Source of the DNA: Clavulina sp. PMI_390 | Lineage: Eukaryota; Basidiomycota; Agaricomycetes; Cantharellales; Hydnaceae | Assembly (NCBI GenBank): GCA_015039315.1 | Contig: WIDE01000160.1 | Location: 1-53,771 of the forward strand | Reading direction: 5' to 3' | DNA length: 53,771 nt | In this document: positions 41,657 to 53,771 of the stretch, in pieces | How the letters are laid out: every line of letters starts with the position of its first letter | How positions within the stretch are numbered: the stretch's first letter is position 1 | Translations under genes and position numbers: made by a program | Notes under the pieces: model-generated | The model's database searches: none | What the model saw: only the letters and a program-made list of their open reading frames with translations | What the model was told of the DNA's origin: nothing

Positions 41657-43202
41657 ATGTCTCCCGCGTCACATAGAAGCAGTCTATTACTGCAGACTCT
41701 CAAGCATACGTCTGCTAGGCCAGCTAGAACTTCCTCTCTTGGTAGAAGAGCCTTTGCTCAACCAGTGAATGACCCTATATTCGTTCCTCAACCAAAACCG
41801 GCCGCAAATCACTCTTCCTCCACCCAAGTCGTTGACGCCGCTCGAACTCTTGCTAAACGGCCCCCGATCCTCCGTCGTGTCCCAGTCCAATTCTCAGAGC
41901 CAGCTTCACCTCCTACCGACGAGCAAATTGACTCCAGCGCTGTTGGTATCGACGCATATGTTCTGCGGGAATTCACTCGCCTGGTTGGCAAACCCTGGCT
42001 TATGCAAACATCCTTCCTCCCCGATTCATCAGACCCACAGCACCCAAAGAGCGCCCCCGATCCGCTCAATATACCATCATTGGCTAAATTACTCGCCGAG
42101 TACGACGAGAATTCTGGACGAGTGCTCGATCGCATCCTGCCAGGCCAGGTCACCACCCCCCTAGAGCAGAGGCCAAATTTTGACGCGCAAGATAATATAG
42201 TCTTCCCGCTCTCTAATGAGCTGTCCACCAGCCCAGTTGCCATGGTCGCGCATGTTGCATATGACATGGTGAAGGAGACAGAGAAGATTGCTCTTTGCTC
42301 TGGGTTTTTCATCCGTTCTGAGCCTCAAGACGAAGGGGAGTTGCCGAATAGAGGGACAAAACCAGCGAACCAGGCTCCTTTACTAGTCTCGTGCGGGCAC
42401 ACACTTGAAGAGGTGCAGTGATGATGGATCTCAATCTTGGCACGAGCTACAAAAGGGCTGACCACCAATTACCACTGGCCAGATGCGTCGCTCTGATATA
42501 CTGTCCTCCGCAAATTGTTTATCAGCCACACTTGTCCTAGTCCCCTCAAGCACAGGGCGACTCGTCACCTACTATGCTTCCTCCATTCCCTCTTCCCTTC
42601 CACTTTCCGATCTAGCCCTCTTCTCCGTGTCTCCTGCGTATAAGGACGCTTCTGCTCGCCTACGAACACTCCCTGTGAACCCGTATCCCGCCACAGAATC
42701 CACTGCTATACGAATCCACCTTGCATCGTTCTCGGATTCGGCCTCCATCTCGGCGGACGACCACACTACCCACGAAAACGACCCGTTAGTTCGAAGTGAG
42801 TGGGAGAACGGTAGCATACTGGGCTACAGAGACCGGGATGGCCGCGAAGCATTCGTAAGGGCGCCTTTCATCCATTCTGTCTCTGCCCTCATACCATTCG
42901 TTTTCATACAGCCAGGAACATATGACTCCCTTGCCCACATACTCTACCGTCCTATTCCAACGCCTGGCTCTTCTGGGGGTCCAATAATCGATGCCGAAAC
43001 GATGTCCGTGATTGGGATTGTCACTGGGGACGCGATGGTGAATCGCGTGGAGGGCAGGCGGGGATTCGGAACTCCTGCCGAGGCGCTATTTGAGGTGAGT
43101 TCTCCTTGCAATTCCTCGGCAATATGAGGCACTACCATGGCCATTTTACTAAATCCATGGTGCTAGATGTTCTCCCTTCCTGGGCTGCCAAAACAGCAGT
43201 GA
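41657..43202 (+). CDS. trypsin-like (S1 fold) serine protease, probably organelle-targeted
   Basis: Exons 41657-42412, 42483-43094 and 43167-43202 join in phase 0 to give 467 residues; the last exon encodes only MFSLPGLPKQQ. The N-terminus (MSPASHRSSLLLQTLKHTSA, then several Arg and no acid) could be a mitochondrial presequence. The protease core shows SGFFI, then LLVSCGHTLEE with the catalytic His at about 248. DLALFSV follows with Asp near 295, and GSSGGPIID with Ser near 416, then VIGIVTGDA. This order and the DLALF and GxSGGP motifs fit HtrA/DegP-like or related trypsin-fold proteases, though the domain spacing is long and no PDZ is seen. The first intron follows the His motif directly. 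The substrate is unknown. Confidence 0.8.
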
Positions 43203-43509
43203 ACCATTAGAGATACATGACTAGCTAGATCCTGCCTGTTCGCTCAATGTATCCTATAGACTGAGAAGCTTGTTTCCCACTGTAATGTCTTCTAATATCA
43301 CCGGCCGTACATCTATTCTCTTATTTAGCATTGGGTGTCCGGTAACCAAAACGCTTCTCTTGTTTGGTCCGGCGCCCGACCAAACATGTCAAACGCGACC
43401 CCCTTCTTCGTGAGCTGACAATCGTCTATTCAGTCCAACTTCGCGATCTACAGGCAGTGGCTCTGAAATAATCTGCAATGCTCTTGCGTTGAAGCTCTAG
43501 CACACCTCA
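43203..43509. other. short spacer before the PXA gene
   Basis: About 307 bases. It contains the protease 3' end and the PXA gene promoter. No ORF is supportable. Confidence 0.4.
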
Positions 43510-45845
43510 ATGACCTCCAATGCTTCTTCACCAACGCAACGCCATGCCCCAGCCCCCTTGTCTCCCATCACCACTAGTAGCAACGTGCCTCCTCGTGGAC
43601 ACACCGTACGAGTCGCAAGCGATGCCTCGCGCTCTGTGCTCTCCACGAGAAGTGCTCCCAGCTTCACTAGCACGAACGCAACGAACACATACCCCCCATC
43701 ATCATACGCATCATCCTCCACGGGAGTACCACTTGCTCGAAGAATTCTAAACCACCCGTCCAGAACGGGCGCACCACTCCCCCCTGCTTTATCTCCTCCC
43801 CCAGGCAACAAAGACGAACATGTTGCCAATGATATTTCTCGCTTAAACGATGAGATATATGATTTCATTGCACTGGCGCTGAGGGGGTATGTCACGCCAT
43901 GGTATTCTAGGCTAACTCCACGAGATAGGGAGTTCATCCCGGAGATCAACAAGGCCGTCGTAGCGGTGGTCCAAGAACTGGATCGTAGGGTGCGTAGAGC
44001 GGACCTGGATAGGCTCCTCTTGGTGGACCTGCCCATCCTGGTGACTCAACACTACGAAGACTTTCGCCTCGCACGGAGCAAGTTGGGCACATCATATGCG
44101 GCGGGTGCAAGCCTGAGCTTGAGCGCCAGTAGCGCGGAAGCCCAATCCCAAACCAAACCCTCGTCGTCATCGTCACTCCCTCCTTCAGCAGCAGCTGAGA
44201 ATCCTGCCCTCGCGCATATATTCCATAACATCCAGTCGCACCTGGCGCTGAATGCGTCAGGAGAGATAGATGATACATATCTCCGCCAAGCGGTGGACCA
44301 TGTCCTCAAGACGTGCTTACCGCCGCAAGACTGGGCGAGTGAGATGGAACGCAGCATCGTGCGCGAGATCATCGTGAAGCCAGTGTTAGGGAGCGTGTTG
44401 AATAAACTCTCCCAGCCGTGGTTCTTGCATTCGATATTATTATCGCTCTTGGGTAGCCCAAGGGCCAGCGAGGTATGCGTGCACGCATTCTCCCTTCGGT
44501 ATTGTTACTCACCCTTCTGTTCGCTAGTCCCCGACAGCATCACCCCAGGCCACAAACCCCATTGGCTCCACCAGCCTTCCCTCCTCTCCTTTCAAGCCCC
44601 AGCACTTCATCATTCTCTTTCTTACTTTGGTCCAAACCATATCCACATTCTGCCTGAATGCGATTGCGTTCTTCCAAAGAGCAAGAGTGCTCGTGCATAC
44701 AGTAAATGTTGCCTATCCCTATCCCTCATCTCCATCGCCGCAATCCAGCTCAAAGACCTCCCAGCCTCAAATACCCGTCTCTGCGCCCTCCATACCCTCC
44801 TCTGGACTCCCATTCCTCACCATTCCACAACGAGGGACTTCCGTGCCTGCACATCACAACACCCCGACTCCCACTCCGGCGCCGCCGATAGATCCAATGG
44901 ATTCAAAAGAATACGCGACCTCCCTCCTCGAAATGCTAGCCACTATGCTGACAATGCGGAAGAGGCGTGCAAGTTCTACGTTTCTGGGCATGTTGGACTG
45001 GAGTGTTGGATTCACCGAAGGATTTCTAAATAGGTACGAGTTGTACCCTCTCCATTTTGTTCTTCGCGCCTTGGCTGACTATCACCGACATTTCGATCTT
45101 TTTTTCACCCCCTCTTCTCATCCTGGCTTGCTGACCCACCTGTTCACGCTCAACTCTTCCAACTCGTAGACTTCTTGCCCATCTTCTCCAGACAAATCTC
45201 TTCACGCCTTCTCGAACGAGCTCGCTACTCGCCCTTGGAAAACAAATCCTCTTCCCAAATGGATACCCAGGTCCACCGCCGATAGTGCCATCACTAGAGG
45301 AGCAGATTTTGCTCAGGCAAGGGATAGAACGCAGAGTCGGAGAACTCATCCCTGGTAAGCGATATATCCCCCTGTCGATCTCCCCGCCCAATGCTCACTG
45401 GCCCCTGTTATCGCTTATAGGAATAATTAAGCCCTACGTCCTTGGGCCGACCCGAGCTATCCGGCACGCAACAATTCACGAGGCATTGGAACCAATCAGC
45501 GCCTCGGCAGCGTGCAATGCGCATTTGGTAATGCTCGTATTTGATGCGGTGCTTTTGACACTGTTCCCTGAGATGGCCCTGCCTCGTCCTACCCTAGGCG
45601 ATGAAGGTGATGGTAGCGCCGGTGAGAGTCTGATAGGCACAAGAAGCGAAATGGGCGCGGAGAGTTTCAGCGAGAGGATGGACTCTGGATCCGAGGGAGT
45701 TGATGATGATGACGATGATGAGGCGGCAGGGCCAGGTCATGATCAGGAACAGGTTGACGAAGAAGCGAGCTATGGTGGGTATGACCCAGGGGGCATTGGG
45801 ATGAGGGGGCTGGGGAACGATGCTGTTCCTCTGAGTGTGCTTTGA
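43510..45845 (+). CDS. PXA-domain protein (PX-associated, sorting-nexin related)
   Basis: Exons 43510-44472, 44528-45033, 45170-45354 and 45421-45845 sum to 692 codons. The first 110 residues are Ser/Pro/Thr-rich. A PXA domain spans about 112-312 (DFIALALRGYVTPWYSRLTP, LVDLPILVTQHYEDFRLARS, VDHVLKTCLPPQDWASEMER, IIVKPVLGSVLNKLSQPWFL), interrupted by a Ser-rich loop. A hydrophobic helix (FIILFLTLVQTISTFCLNAI), a Pro-rich loop, and a helical region (LLEMLATMLTMRKRR, AHLLQTNLFTP, EEQILLRQGIERRVGELIP) follow. The C-terminus is acidic (DDDDDDE). PXA domains occur in sorting nexins of the SNX13/14/25 type and in fungal endosome/vacuole-tethering proteins. No PX or RGS domain is present. A role in endomembrane trafficking is inferred from the domain. 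Confidence 0.87.
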
Positions 45846-48701
45846 TCATCGTCGTCGGCTGCGACACTATGTTATGTCTCTCGCGTTATTTTTCTGGGAT
45901 GACTTCACGTTCTTGTTTAGGAAGGTTTCTTAATGACCTCGCAAATTACTGTTCGTTCGTTTCTTACGCACTTACGGCTGTCATGATTGACGGTATCGTA
46001 TCTTGGGGGATAAATTATACGGCCATCAAGTCCCCTCATCCTTGTCCAGAAAGTATTGCGTTTCTTGCTCAAAATGTTTGACGAGCTCCCCTGGTCAATT
46101 GTTCAGCTTCTTTTGATTCCGATTAGCTCAGTCGTTCACACTTGAAGCGTAGCCGGATCGCCCATTGTTGTCGTCCATCAGAACCGTTGTGAACTTAAAG
46201 TATGCCCACACCAGCGATTCGGATCCTAGAACGTGGGGTAATCCGCGGTACAATCCTACGGGTTGACCTTCAAGCTCATGTCAAGGAGAGTGCTCAGCAC
46301 GTTGTTCGTGTTGTTTTGAGGCCTTCTGTATAATACTCTGTATCACTGGTATTTTGGAGATTTCTAAATTGGGATTGGATGAAGAACTCTTCAAAATTGG
46401 TGTGGGGATGGGTTAGAGACAGTTGTGTCTAAGGTCACTTTTCTATCTATTTTATTTTCTTAGCAGGCTGCTTCATTGAAGGGTACGGTATGCCATTGTT
46501 GATTTGCTGAGAAGGGGTAACTATCTAGCTCTTCTTAGACGTCGCAATAAAATGGATTGAATGCGCTGTATAATTCTACATTTTCCTGCGAGAATCAGGG
46601 TCTGTCGACATCGGGCATCATGGGGTGAGAAAATGAAGTGAGACGAAGCTTACATCTATTAACTCATAATTGGATGCACATTCTACCAGACTTCAGTGCT
46701 TGTCTCGTATCAACTTGACTGCATGCGAGTAAGATTCAGATCGATCATCTGCGGATAGGGTGCTACTTGTTCCTTTCATCGGTAGCTGCGGAATAAACTT
46801 GATCTGAGTTGGATCTACTGAGATCATCCAATCTACCAGACCCCTAACCACAAGTAAGGCCACTGAGCGCCCTTTTCCAAGATGCTTATCGGGGTGCTCA
46901 GATGCGATCAGAATGACGACTTTGTGAGCTTTGTCCGTCTTGCTGTGCCTTTAATGTCTTCTTCCTTGTCTGCCGAAGGGGAGGTAGTTGGGTCTGAACC
47001 GGGCCTCGGCCCTAAATCAGGTTCAAAGCTTCTCCTCAGAGACAGGCGGAAGGCGCCATTCGTTGCGTGATACCCCAAGCATGAGTATGGGAACAGGCGC
47101 ACCTGAGTCCGCCATGTGAGCGCTGCACAGCCTCGGTAGCTCCTATTGTAGCTCCTATTCATTCCCAAGATAACTTCCTCTTCTCGTCAATTGATGTTGC
47201 GGAGGATTTGCCCATTCCTAGCTGCTTCACAATATCCGTTGACATGAGCCCGCTCCATGCCAGCAGGTGCCTCTCGTATTCAAAGCTCCCGACACAACGG
47301 AACCGGACTATATGCCCCTTGATAAGGCCTTGTTCATCGCCTTGCACGGCGTCAGCAACGCCCAGCATTGGTATAATTAGGACCAGAAGCGATAGACATG
47401 CTCAATTAGCCGGACGGAACAGCCACACATTCGGCTTGGCAACATAATATATTGCAGTAATTGTTCAGCTTCTAATGCGCGAGTAGACTTCTACCGAGCT
47501 CGAGCCCATCCAGTCTCATTCTCACACAACGACTTGTCTAAATAGACTCTGTATACCTTTGGGAGGGAATCGACTCATTTTGCACCATCTTTGATGAGCT
47601 CGTACCAAATGTTGGAGATCTCTGCAAAACTACGTTGTCTGCCCGTCCCTATTTGGGCTGCCGCGATGTGGGCCTGGCCGTTCAAGCTCATGATTGGAGA
47701 ACTGCTATTTTGGGATTGTTAATGACTTTTTGCGCGGAAATTCCTCAGCACTGACAGTGTGGGAGGGAGGTGTAGTGAATTCCTATAAAGTACAACTGAT
47801 TTTTTTTTGGTCTGCGCTTGAATTCTAACCATGATATAACTGTAGCATTCCGACGGTCTGAATTTCTCCATGAAAACGGCTTGAGCGGTTCTAACATGAC
47901 GATAAATCAAGGCTAGGTTCGCCGTGATAGCGATCGTATCTTTTACTCGCCATCTCGAGCAAAGCAGCTCTCAGTCCTTGGGGCTCAGCCACGCTCTGGC
48001 CCATTCTAGTCTCTCTCGGCCCCAAAACTCATCCGCACTCCACTTGGAGTTGCACACTTGCTGTTTTGGAACACAGCCGGACAGTCCCACAAGCCTCAAA
48101 TGTCGCGAGAGACCATGTGCTTTTTGGTCTAATATGTGGAAGTGGTTTTCGGGGTCAATTGCTCCCACTTATTCATCTGAATCGGCGGTACAGTAATTGG
48201 TTCTAGAGTTCATTGCTCCTTAGGCTTCAACCGAATGAGTCGAGTTTGCCCTATAATTTGATAAAGAAGAAAGCAGGGCTTGCGCCTCAAGCATGATGCC
48301 TTGCAGGCTGATCCTGATGGGATCTCTCCGGGAATATGTTACAAGAATAATGATATAGGTGAGCGCGCCGAATACGCTTCCACAAACGTTGGTATGGGAT
48401 GCACATGACAATACAGCATGGCTCTGGAGCGGCGGGGACTCAGTTGCTATCGTTTAAGCGCAGCGGGCTCTGTTTGGCACCCGCTTGATCAGAATCGACA
48501 AGATACGAAGCTAGTCTCCTTCGTCCAAAAACCTGAGGAAATTCTAAAACTTCTCTTATAGATCATTTGTAGTTTGCATCTGAGAGAACTATCCACCATG
48601 TAGGCATCCTCGTGGCCTCGTCGTTATATCCCTTGTGTCTGAGCAGCTAAATGTTGCTTTCGCTTTCCTCTTAGTCTGTCCTTCCTTGGCCCCATCCCAC
48701 C
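45846..48701. other. 2.9-kb region without a supportable gene
   Basis: It is AT-richer than its surroundings, with only short ORFs. On the minus strand, 47159-47368 encodes MLGVADAVQGDEQG preceded in frame by a signal-peptide-like CLSLLVLI with no ATG, perhaps a decayed secreted-protein gene. At 48220-48411 (minus) there is a 63-codon ORF with one hydrophobic segment (VFGALTYIIILVTY). Neither has enough support to call. No tRNA or CRISPR was found. Confidence 0.4.
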
Positions 48702-51178
48702 ATGGTAATGACCGGCGACCCCTATCAATTTTCTACTTCTTCCCCTGCTTACTATCCTCTACCTCCTGCTACTGCCACCTCGTCAGCAGCGTGCTCGGCG
48801 TCGTCCAGCTCGTCGTCTGCCTACATGCATCCTCAGCCTGTCGTGGGCTCATATTACGAGCCTAACGACCATGAACATCTTTCCCAATCGCCTGAGCCTC
48901 CTACCCTGCGGGTTAGCACCACATTCTATCCAGGCGCACTGCTCTTTGCCTCCGATTACCATGGTAAAGGCGACAGCGATGAGTCCGACTACGAGTCCGA
49001 TGATGAGATGATGTTTGACCATGATGTATTTGGCAATACACACCTCGAGAACGGGAAACCAGCCAGTAGGATGGCTGACGTCGTGCTCACAACTGTACCT
49101 GAATCGATCCATTTCTATGTGCATTCCCACCTGCTCCTAAAGCGCTCCAGCAACGCCTTTGCGTCCCTCATCACGCCGCGCAGCGCTGATACCTCCGCGC
49201 CCATGTCAGCCTCTGGCTCGGGAGCTGGAGGCGGTAGTGGAGGTAGTGCCGGCGGTAGAGAACGAGGAGGAACGAGGCCGTTCGCTGCTACCATTGCCCA
49301 ACCTTCCTATCTCGACTCCAGCGCCCCAATCACCACAGATAATCCAACTGCCCCGCTTGAAATCTCCCCATCTCTTGCTGCCACGCCTGCTGTCGATCAA
49401 TCTCAGTCCACTTTTGATGGCGTTACGCTTGCAAGTAACAGTGTTTACCCCGCTCTCACCCAATCCGCGCTCCATGCAAGCCAGATGCTGCCCCAAACGC
49501 CCCAAGGAGCGGGTAATCCAGGAGCGGTGAGAGCACAAGGTGTTTCTATTGTTGATCCCATGGGTGACGACTGGAGTATGGGTAATATTGGCGGTACTAG
49601 CGCCAGCCAATCAATAATGGCTAGATTCTTGAGTGGAGGCATCCGTAGCGAGATGGCTCTCGCTCCTTCAGGGGCAATATCACCTGTCAGCGTAGGCCTG
49701 TCGTCAGCGGGGACCCTGGTGGATTCCGCTTCAGCATTATTGCATGGAGGTCCTTTACTGCTGACTGACCCGCAGAAGAATGCCTCGTATCCATACCCAA
49801 TGCCAACAAACAACTCCGTCGCCTCCCAACTTTCATCGCGGCCATCACCTGCCGCCGGCAGCGCCCACTCATTGCATTCACATACTGGGTCGTATTTTCA
49901 ATCGCCGCCAACATCCTCGCAACTTCTCCATCAGCAACAGCAACAACATGCACCACCTCCAGGCCCGCGTATCTTCATTCATCTGCATGAGAAAGCGGAG
50001 GTACTCAACCTCCTGTTGCACGCCGTATACAACTTAAATCCGGCACGGTACGTGCCCTCGCTTGAGGCACTCTCGTACCTCCCCGGCGCACTCCTCAACT
50101 ATGGCCTCTCTCTTGACGACCACTTGAGCCCCGATAGCGAGTTCACTAGGTTATATCTGAACCACGCACGAGAGCAGCCAGTGGATGTGTATGCGTTGGC
50201 AGCGGCGTATGGACTTGAGTACATTGCGCAAAAAGCATCCCGGCCAAGTTTGACAACGCCGTTGACTAGTGTGACAGACGAGCAGGTACGGGGCTTTTTC
50301 CACTTTCCTCTCTCCTGTGTTCTGACGGCCATAACGTCTTACTCTCGCTTGCTGGGATTGGTTGTCATCTCAATTCTCTCACGAATTATTTTATGGATGG
50401 CCACTCAGGTGACAATGATGGGCAGGTGCGTTCCAGTACAATGCAGATGATTTGCCCATTTATGATTCCATAAGCACAAACGATCGCCCTTGCTGACGTA
50501 ACACTCTTCCCTTTCTTTTTCCCTCTTCCCTCATCTACTGTCGCGCACAAATGCATCCCTGGACGGCCGACTTGCCGTCTATTACCCAATTTGGCCCGCC
50601 CCGCGATTGCCTGCTTGCCCTTTCATCAACTGTCTAACCGCGTTTCTGATCTGCACAGCGTGTACCTCCGTCGACTAGTTCACCTACATCACAATCGACT
50701 CGAAGCGCTCAAGAACATCCTTCTTACTCTCCCTGCATGGCACGCGCGCAGCAACCCCGTCGCGTGCAATGACACCGAGGCCAATGTGCTCCGCGCGTGG
50801 GCGCTTGTGACGGCTTATCTTGCGTGGGAAGCGCGTCCGGATATGAGCACTGTTGAATTAGCGCAGGTGCTGGCGCCGTTGTTGGACTCTGTGTGAGTAT
50901 ACTCACTCGTTTTTTGTCGTTTTCGTCCGTTGGCGTGCGTGTGGGGCAACGAGTTTCTTGAATCGGATTTGATTGCTTTGTGGAGCGCGCCTGGCCTTTT
51001 TGACGCTTGAGTTTGCCTGCCACACTTATTTTTTGGGGGGGTTTTGCTGATCTTATCAACCCTGATACTAACTGTACGCTCCTTCTTCTCTAGAAGTTGC
51101 TCTGTGTGCAAGAATAACCTCCAAGAGCGCATCTCGAGCGTATTGTACTCCTGGTCTCAGGTTAGAGATACAATATAA
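48702..51178 (+). CDS. BTB/POZ-domain protein with a long insert in the BTB fold
   Basis: Exons 48702-50285, 50409-50425, 50659-50892 and 51094-51178 give 639 residues. The N-terminus is Ser/Pro-rich with an acidic patch (DSDESDYESDDE). A BTB-like start (ADVVLTTVPESIHFYVHSHL, KRSSNAFASLI, about 128-160) is broken by roughly 260 residues of Ser/Gly/Pro/Gln-rich sequence. It resumes at FIHLHEKAEVLNLLLHAVYN and LEALSYLPGALLNYGLSLDD (about 423-470), then helical repeats (VDVYALAAAYGLEYIAQKAS, YLRRLVHLHHNRLEALKNIL). The C-terminus has CSVC. The 17-nt exon at 50409 is needed to keep frame between DEQ and VYLRRL. BTB proteins often bind cullin-3 ligases or dimerise; the partner is not visible. The start could also be the in-frame ATG at 48708. 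Confidence 0.82.
50409..50425 (+). other. 17-nt microexon in the BTB gene
   Basis: It is flanked by actcag before and gtgcgt after. It encodes VTMMG plus two bases, giving MMG-S-VYLRRL in frame. Without it, exon 1 (phase 0) cannot join the exon at 50659 (needs phase 2). Confidence 0.65.
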
Positions 51179-53771
51179 TTTCCTATGCTCCAAAACTGCG
51201 CTATCAAGTGGCATTTGGAGTCCCATTTAACTCAAATGATGTGCGCGGCCGTGTGATATGGGATATCCGTCCTTGGTTGTCTACTATACTGCAGTTCCTG
51301 CGCGTGTGTCCCTCTCCTAAATCAACCAACACAAACCCAAACCTTCCCATATTTGCCACCCTGATGATTCGCCACACATCTCGACTCTTTTGAACTTCCT
51401 CAACTCAATCCATTCCGCTTATATCCCTTATCTATTCTCCATCAAATACGAGTTGCCTATACCAGAGCGCTGGTAATGTCACGGGCGATGTGTGCTGGGT
51501 TGGACAGCCTCGCCACCGGTATACTATCCGGTCGACTGATGGAATTCGATTGGCCATGCAGTGCGTGCCGTTTGCGACCAGGCGATCCACCTTGCCTATC
51601 CCTCCCAGCTTGTCTCCCCAAAATGCTTACGGGCATTTCCTGATCTTGCCCACGCGCTGGCGTTGTCTCGGCCTTTTCAGGCTGTATCCCGGTTAGATGA
51701 TGTGTGTCGACCTTCAGTTCATTCGGAGAAGCAACTGCGCCAGCCCCAAAAACTTCGGAAGAATGTTCCTGATCCCGATCGTTCCACCACGATCGAAATC
51801 CTCGACGCAGGCGGTAACGTCTTGCTGCCCGTTAGGACGCGAGATGCGAACGCTTCTTCCAACTCCCTTCAGTTCCGCCGCTTCTTTCCCTCCCTCTCCG
51901 TTATTCCGGCCGCCAGACTGAGATACATCACCGGAGTTTGTATCCTCGTTTTCTCCTTTCTCTGCCCCATTCCTTCCCCACTCGGACCCAACGCTATTCG
52001 CCAGTCGGCGCACCCCGCGTTCCTCTTTTATACTAAATGATCACTTTTTGGTCCTTAAGCCACCAAAAGCAATTCTCCATGATCTATCCATAATATCGCC
52101 TCTCGTACCAATCCACCAGCCAAAGTCAGCGTCCTAGCTTGGCAACATACTCTTCACCTCTCGCCACTTTCTTTTCATTCATTTGCCCCATCACTTTCCA
52201 ATTTGCTACTATCATTTCTGTGATCCCGACCGGTTCCGGGTTTGCAGCGTTGGGCTCTCGCTAGCGCCGTATGTTCCGGCTGACGTATTTGCCTCCACTT
52301 TATTGTGTTTTTGGCCACATTATTTATCCATTATATCATTCCACTTTCATCCTCAATCTTTTTCTTCCTCTGTTCCCTCGTCTCCATATGACTCCATTTT
52401 AATTTGATTAATGATCCGTTTTGCCGGTTTGGGATTTTTTTTCTTCCTATCTTGTTTCTCTCAATACTGTGCACTCGTGTCTATCTCATACAAAGCGAGT
52501 ATGCTACCTGCCTAGGAAGCCAATGTCACAACACAACGATATCAATCTCCATACATGTCGCTTCTCTCTCCCGGAGTGTTTCTTTAGAGGCAGTACATTT
52601 GTGCTCTAGTACTGGACTGACAGATAACCTGACTCGCTTGTATCATGGTTCGTTTCTGTGCGATTGAAACCTTATCCTAAGTCTTGAGTCCTCTTTCTAA
52701 TTGCGGCTAGGTCCATGAATAGTCGGGTGGGTGAAATCCCCAGAACTCTGCTATCGAGGGTCAAGGTCTCTTATCGGATTCTTCTGTGCTTATAGAGATT
52801 TACGCTGCTCTGTTATAATTGTCGTGCTTCTCGTCCTAAAAGGTGACGAGCAGGCAGCTAGGTAACGAACTGGACACACCGCGCTATAAGCGGAGCGTTC
52901 ATGACTGTGAGGGCGCTATAGGAAAGGCTCTCAGTCAGCTATCTGAAGAGATGCCAACCACTGTCAACGGGATGCGAAATGCGAACACCTCTTCTGACAC
53001 CCTTGGGTTCCGCCTTGTCACATCCTCCTCATTCGTTCCGTAACACCTGAGGCGAGGTGCTTCCCCTTGGCCTACGAAAAATGATATCACAATATCACTG
53101 CATCAATACCTGTGCCTACTCTTCTTTATATATATTTACAGCGGTAGCATATTAGAACGGGGCAGTTGGGTAATACTTCATTTCATTAATGCGCATATCT
53201 TGAACGCCTTGCCTTTCAGCAAAAGAAGAGTGGCGCATCCCCTAACGCGTGGAAGCGGAAAGGCTTCTGCAGACGCATTCCAGTGCAGCCTTCTGTGAAA
53301 GATTTGAGAAGGTGGTAGCCTCCTTGCCCTCGCCAAATTACAGATTCCCGTGAAAAAGAGAGAAGAAGAAAAAGACGGGCAGCTGTGTCGCGGGGTGTGT
53401 AGGCGTTACGGGAGGAGCTCAAGGATATCCACATTGATGGAGTAACAGGAGCGGCGAGCACTAATGAGCCATGCATGAGTTTTCCACACACTCTCCGATG
53501 TTGAGAGTTTTTAGATGTGCCTGGCATACGAGGTGGGGCTTCCACAAGTGGCATACTGAATGAGAGGCTTTAACAGTATGTCATGTCCCTTTGCTAAGCT
53601 ACGTAGTGCCGAAATCCACCCTATGAATAATGTGGGGAATATTTCTCCTTGAGCACACAGAGATGCAGTAACTAACTGCTTCCAGCAATTGAGTCCGAGT
53701 CGCGATCGATCATGATTGGGGCCCACGGTCTTGGCTGATGACTCGAGATGCCTAAATGCTGATTCAGTGGT
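51179..53771. other. 2.6-kb region without a supportable gene
   Basis: The ORFs are short, and most lack an ATG or any protein-like composition. A stop-free plus-strand frame at 51561-52040 has no in-frame ATG. The far end is AT-rich around 53120. Nothing else is visible. Confidence 0.4.

Noticed and set aside
46120..46200. tRNA-like A-box (gattagctcagtcg)
   Set aside because: There is no matching B-box at the right distance and no cloverleaf pairing, so chance similarity is more likely.
51561..52040. 159-codon stop-free frame after the BTB gene
   Set aside because: It opens with GTG and has no in-frame ATG. The BTB gene already ends properly at 51178, and no splice link was found.

Overview
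The window is eukaryotic nuclear DNA, almost certainly from a filamentous basidiomycete. Genes are split by many 50-80 base GT...AG introns, intergenic spaces are short, and families typical of Agaricomycetes appear: F-box-like/LRR multigene copies beginning MA(I/V)WANLPPELA, divergent TKL-like kinases, a PXA-domain protein and a split-BTB protein. The overall look fits Rhizoctonia/Ceratobasidiaceae; that placement is an inference, not shown by a marker gene. A 255-base run of N followed by 15 C marks a draft-assembly gap.

Layout. 1-6.2 kb is accessory and decayed. It holds the 5' end of an F-box-like gene on the minus strand, a tandem two-kinase-domain gene (1352-4294), a 314-bp non-autonomous PIF/Harbinger-type element with perfect 28-bp terminal inverted repeats, the relic RNase H end of a non-LTR retrotransposon, and a truncated F-box copy. 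6.2-9.2 kb is mostly non-coding, with one possible 68-residue membrane peptide and a perfect 68-bp tandem duplication. 9.2-13.6 kb is one huge low-complexity Ser/Asp/Pro-rich protein of about 1,440 residues. 14.1-25.7 kb is an F-box/LRR array of four same-strand three-exon copies, the last carrying a frameshift; a 12-exon ABC half-transporter sits inside the array. Spacers and 3' ends in the array show scars of unequal exchange.

26-31 kb is a conserved RNA-processing pair: an RBM26/27-like protein (CCCH plus RRMs) and a GPATCH8-like protein (G-patch plus C2H2 finger), transcribed divergently from a 135-bp spacer. 31.3-37 kb carries two gamma-butyrobetaine-hydroxylase-like 2-oxoglutarate dioxygenases, probably mitochondrial and from the carnitine pathway, as direct repeats. 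An unrecognised four-exon gene lies between them on the other strand. After the gap come a small conserved-looking ORF and a two-transmembrane protein with a possible papain-like Cys/His pair. Next are a trypsin-like serine protease with a complete His/Asp/Ser triad, a PXA-domain protein, about 2.9 kb without a credible gene, a BTB protein whose domain is split by a long low-complexity insert and whose transcript needs a 17-nt microexon, and about 2.6 kb of further sequence without a credible gene.

Gene models were built by hand. For most multi-exon genes the exons sum to a multiple of three and keep phase; in the kinase gene the two halves also have matching exon lengths. Functional calls rest on motifs read by eye. 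No database search was run.
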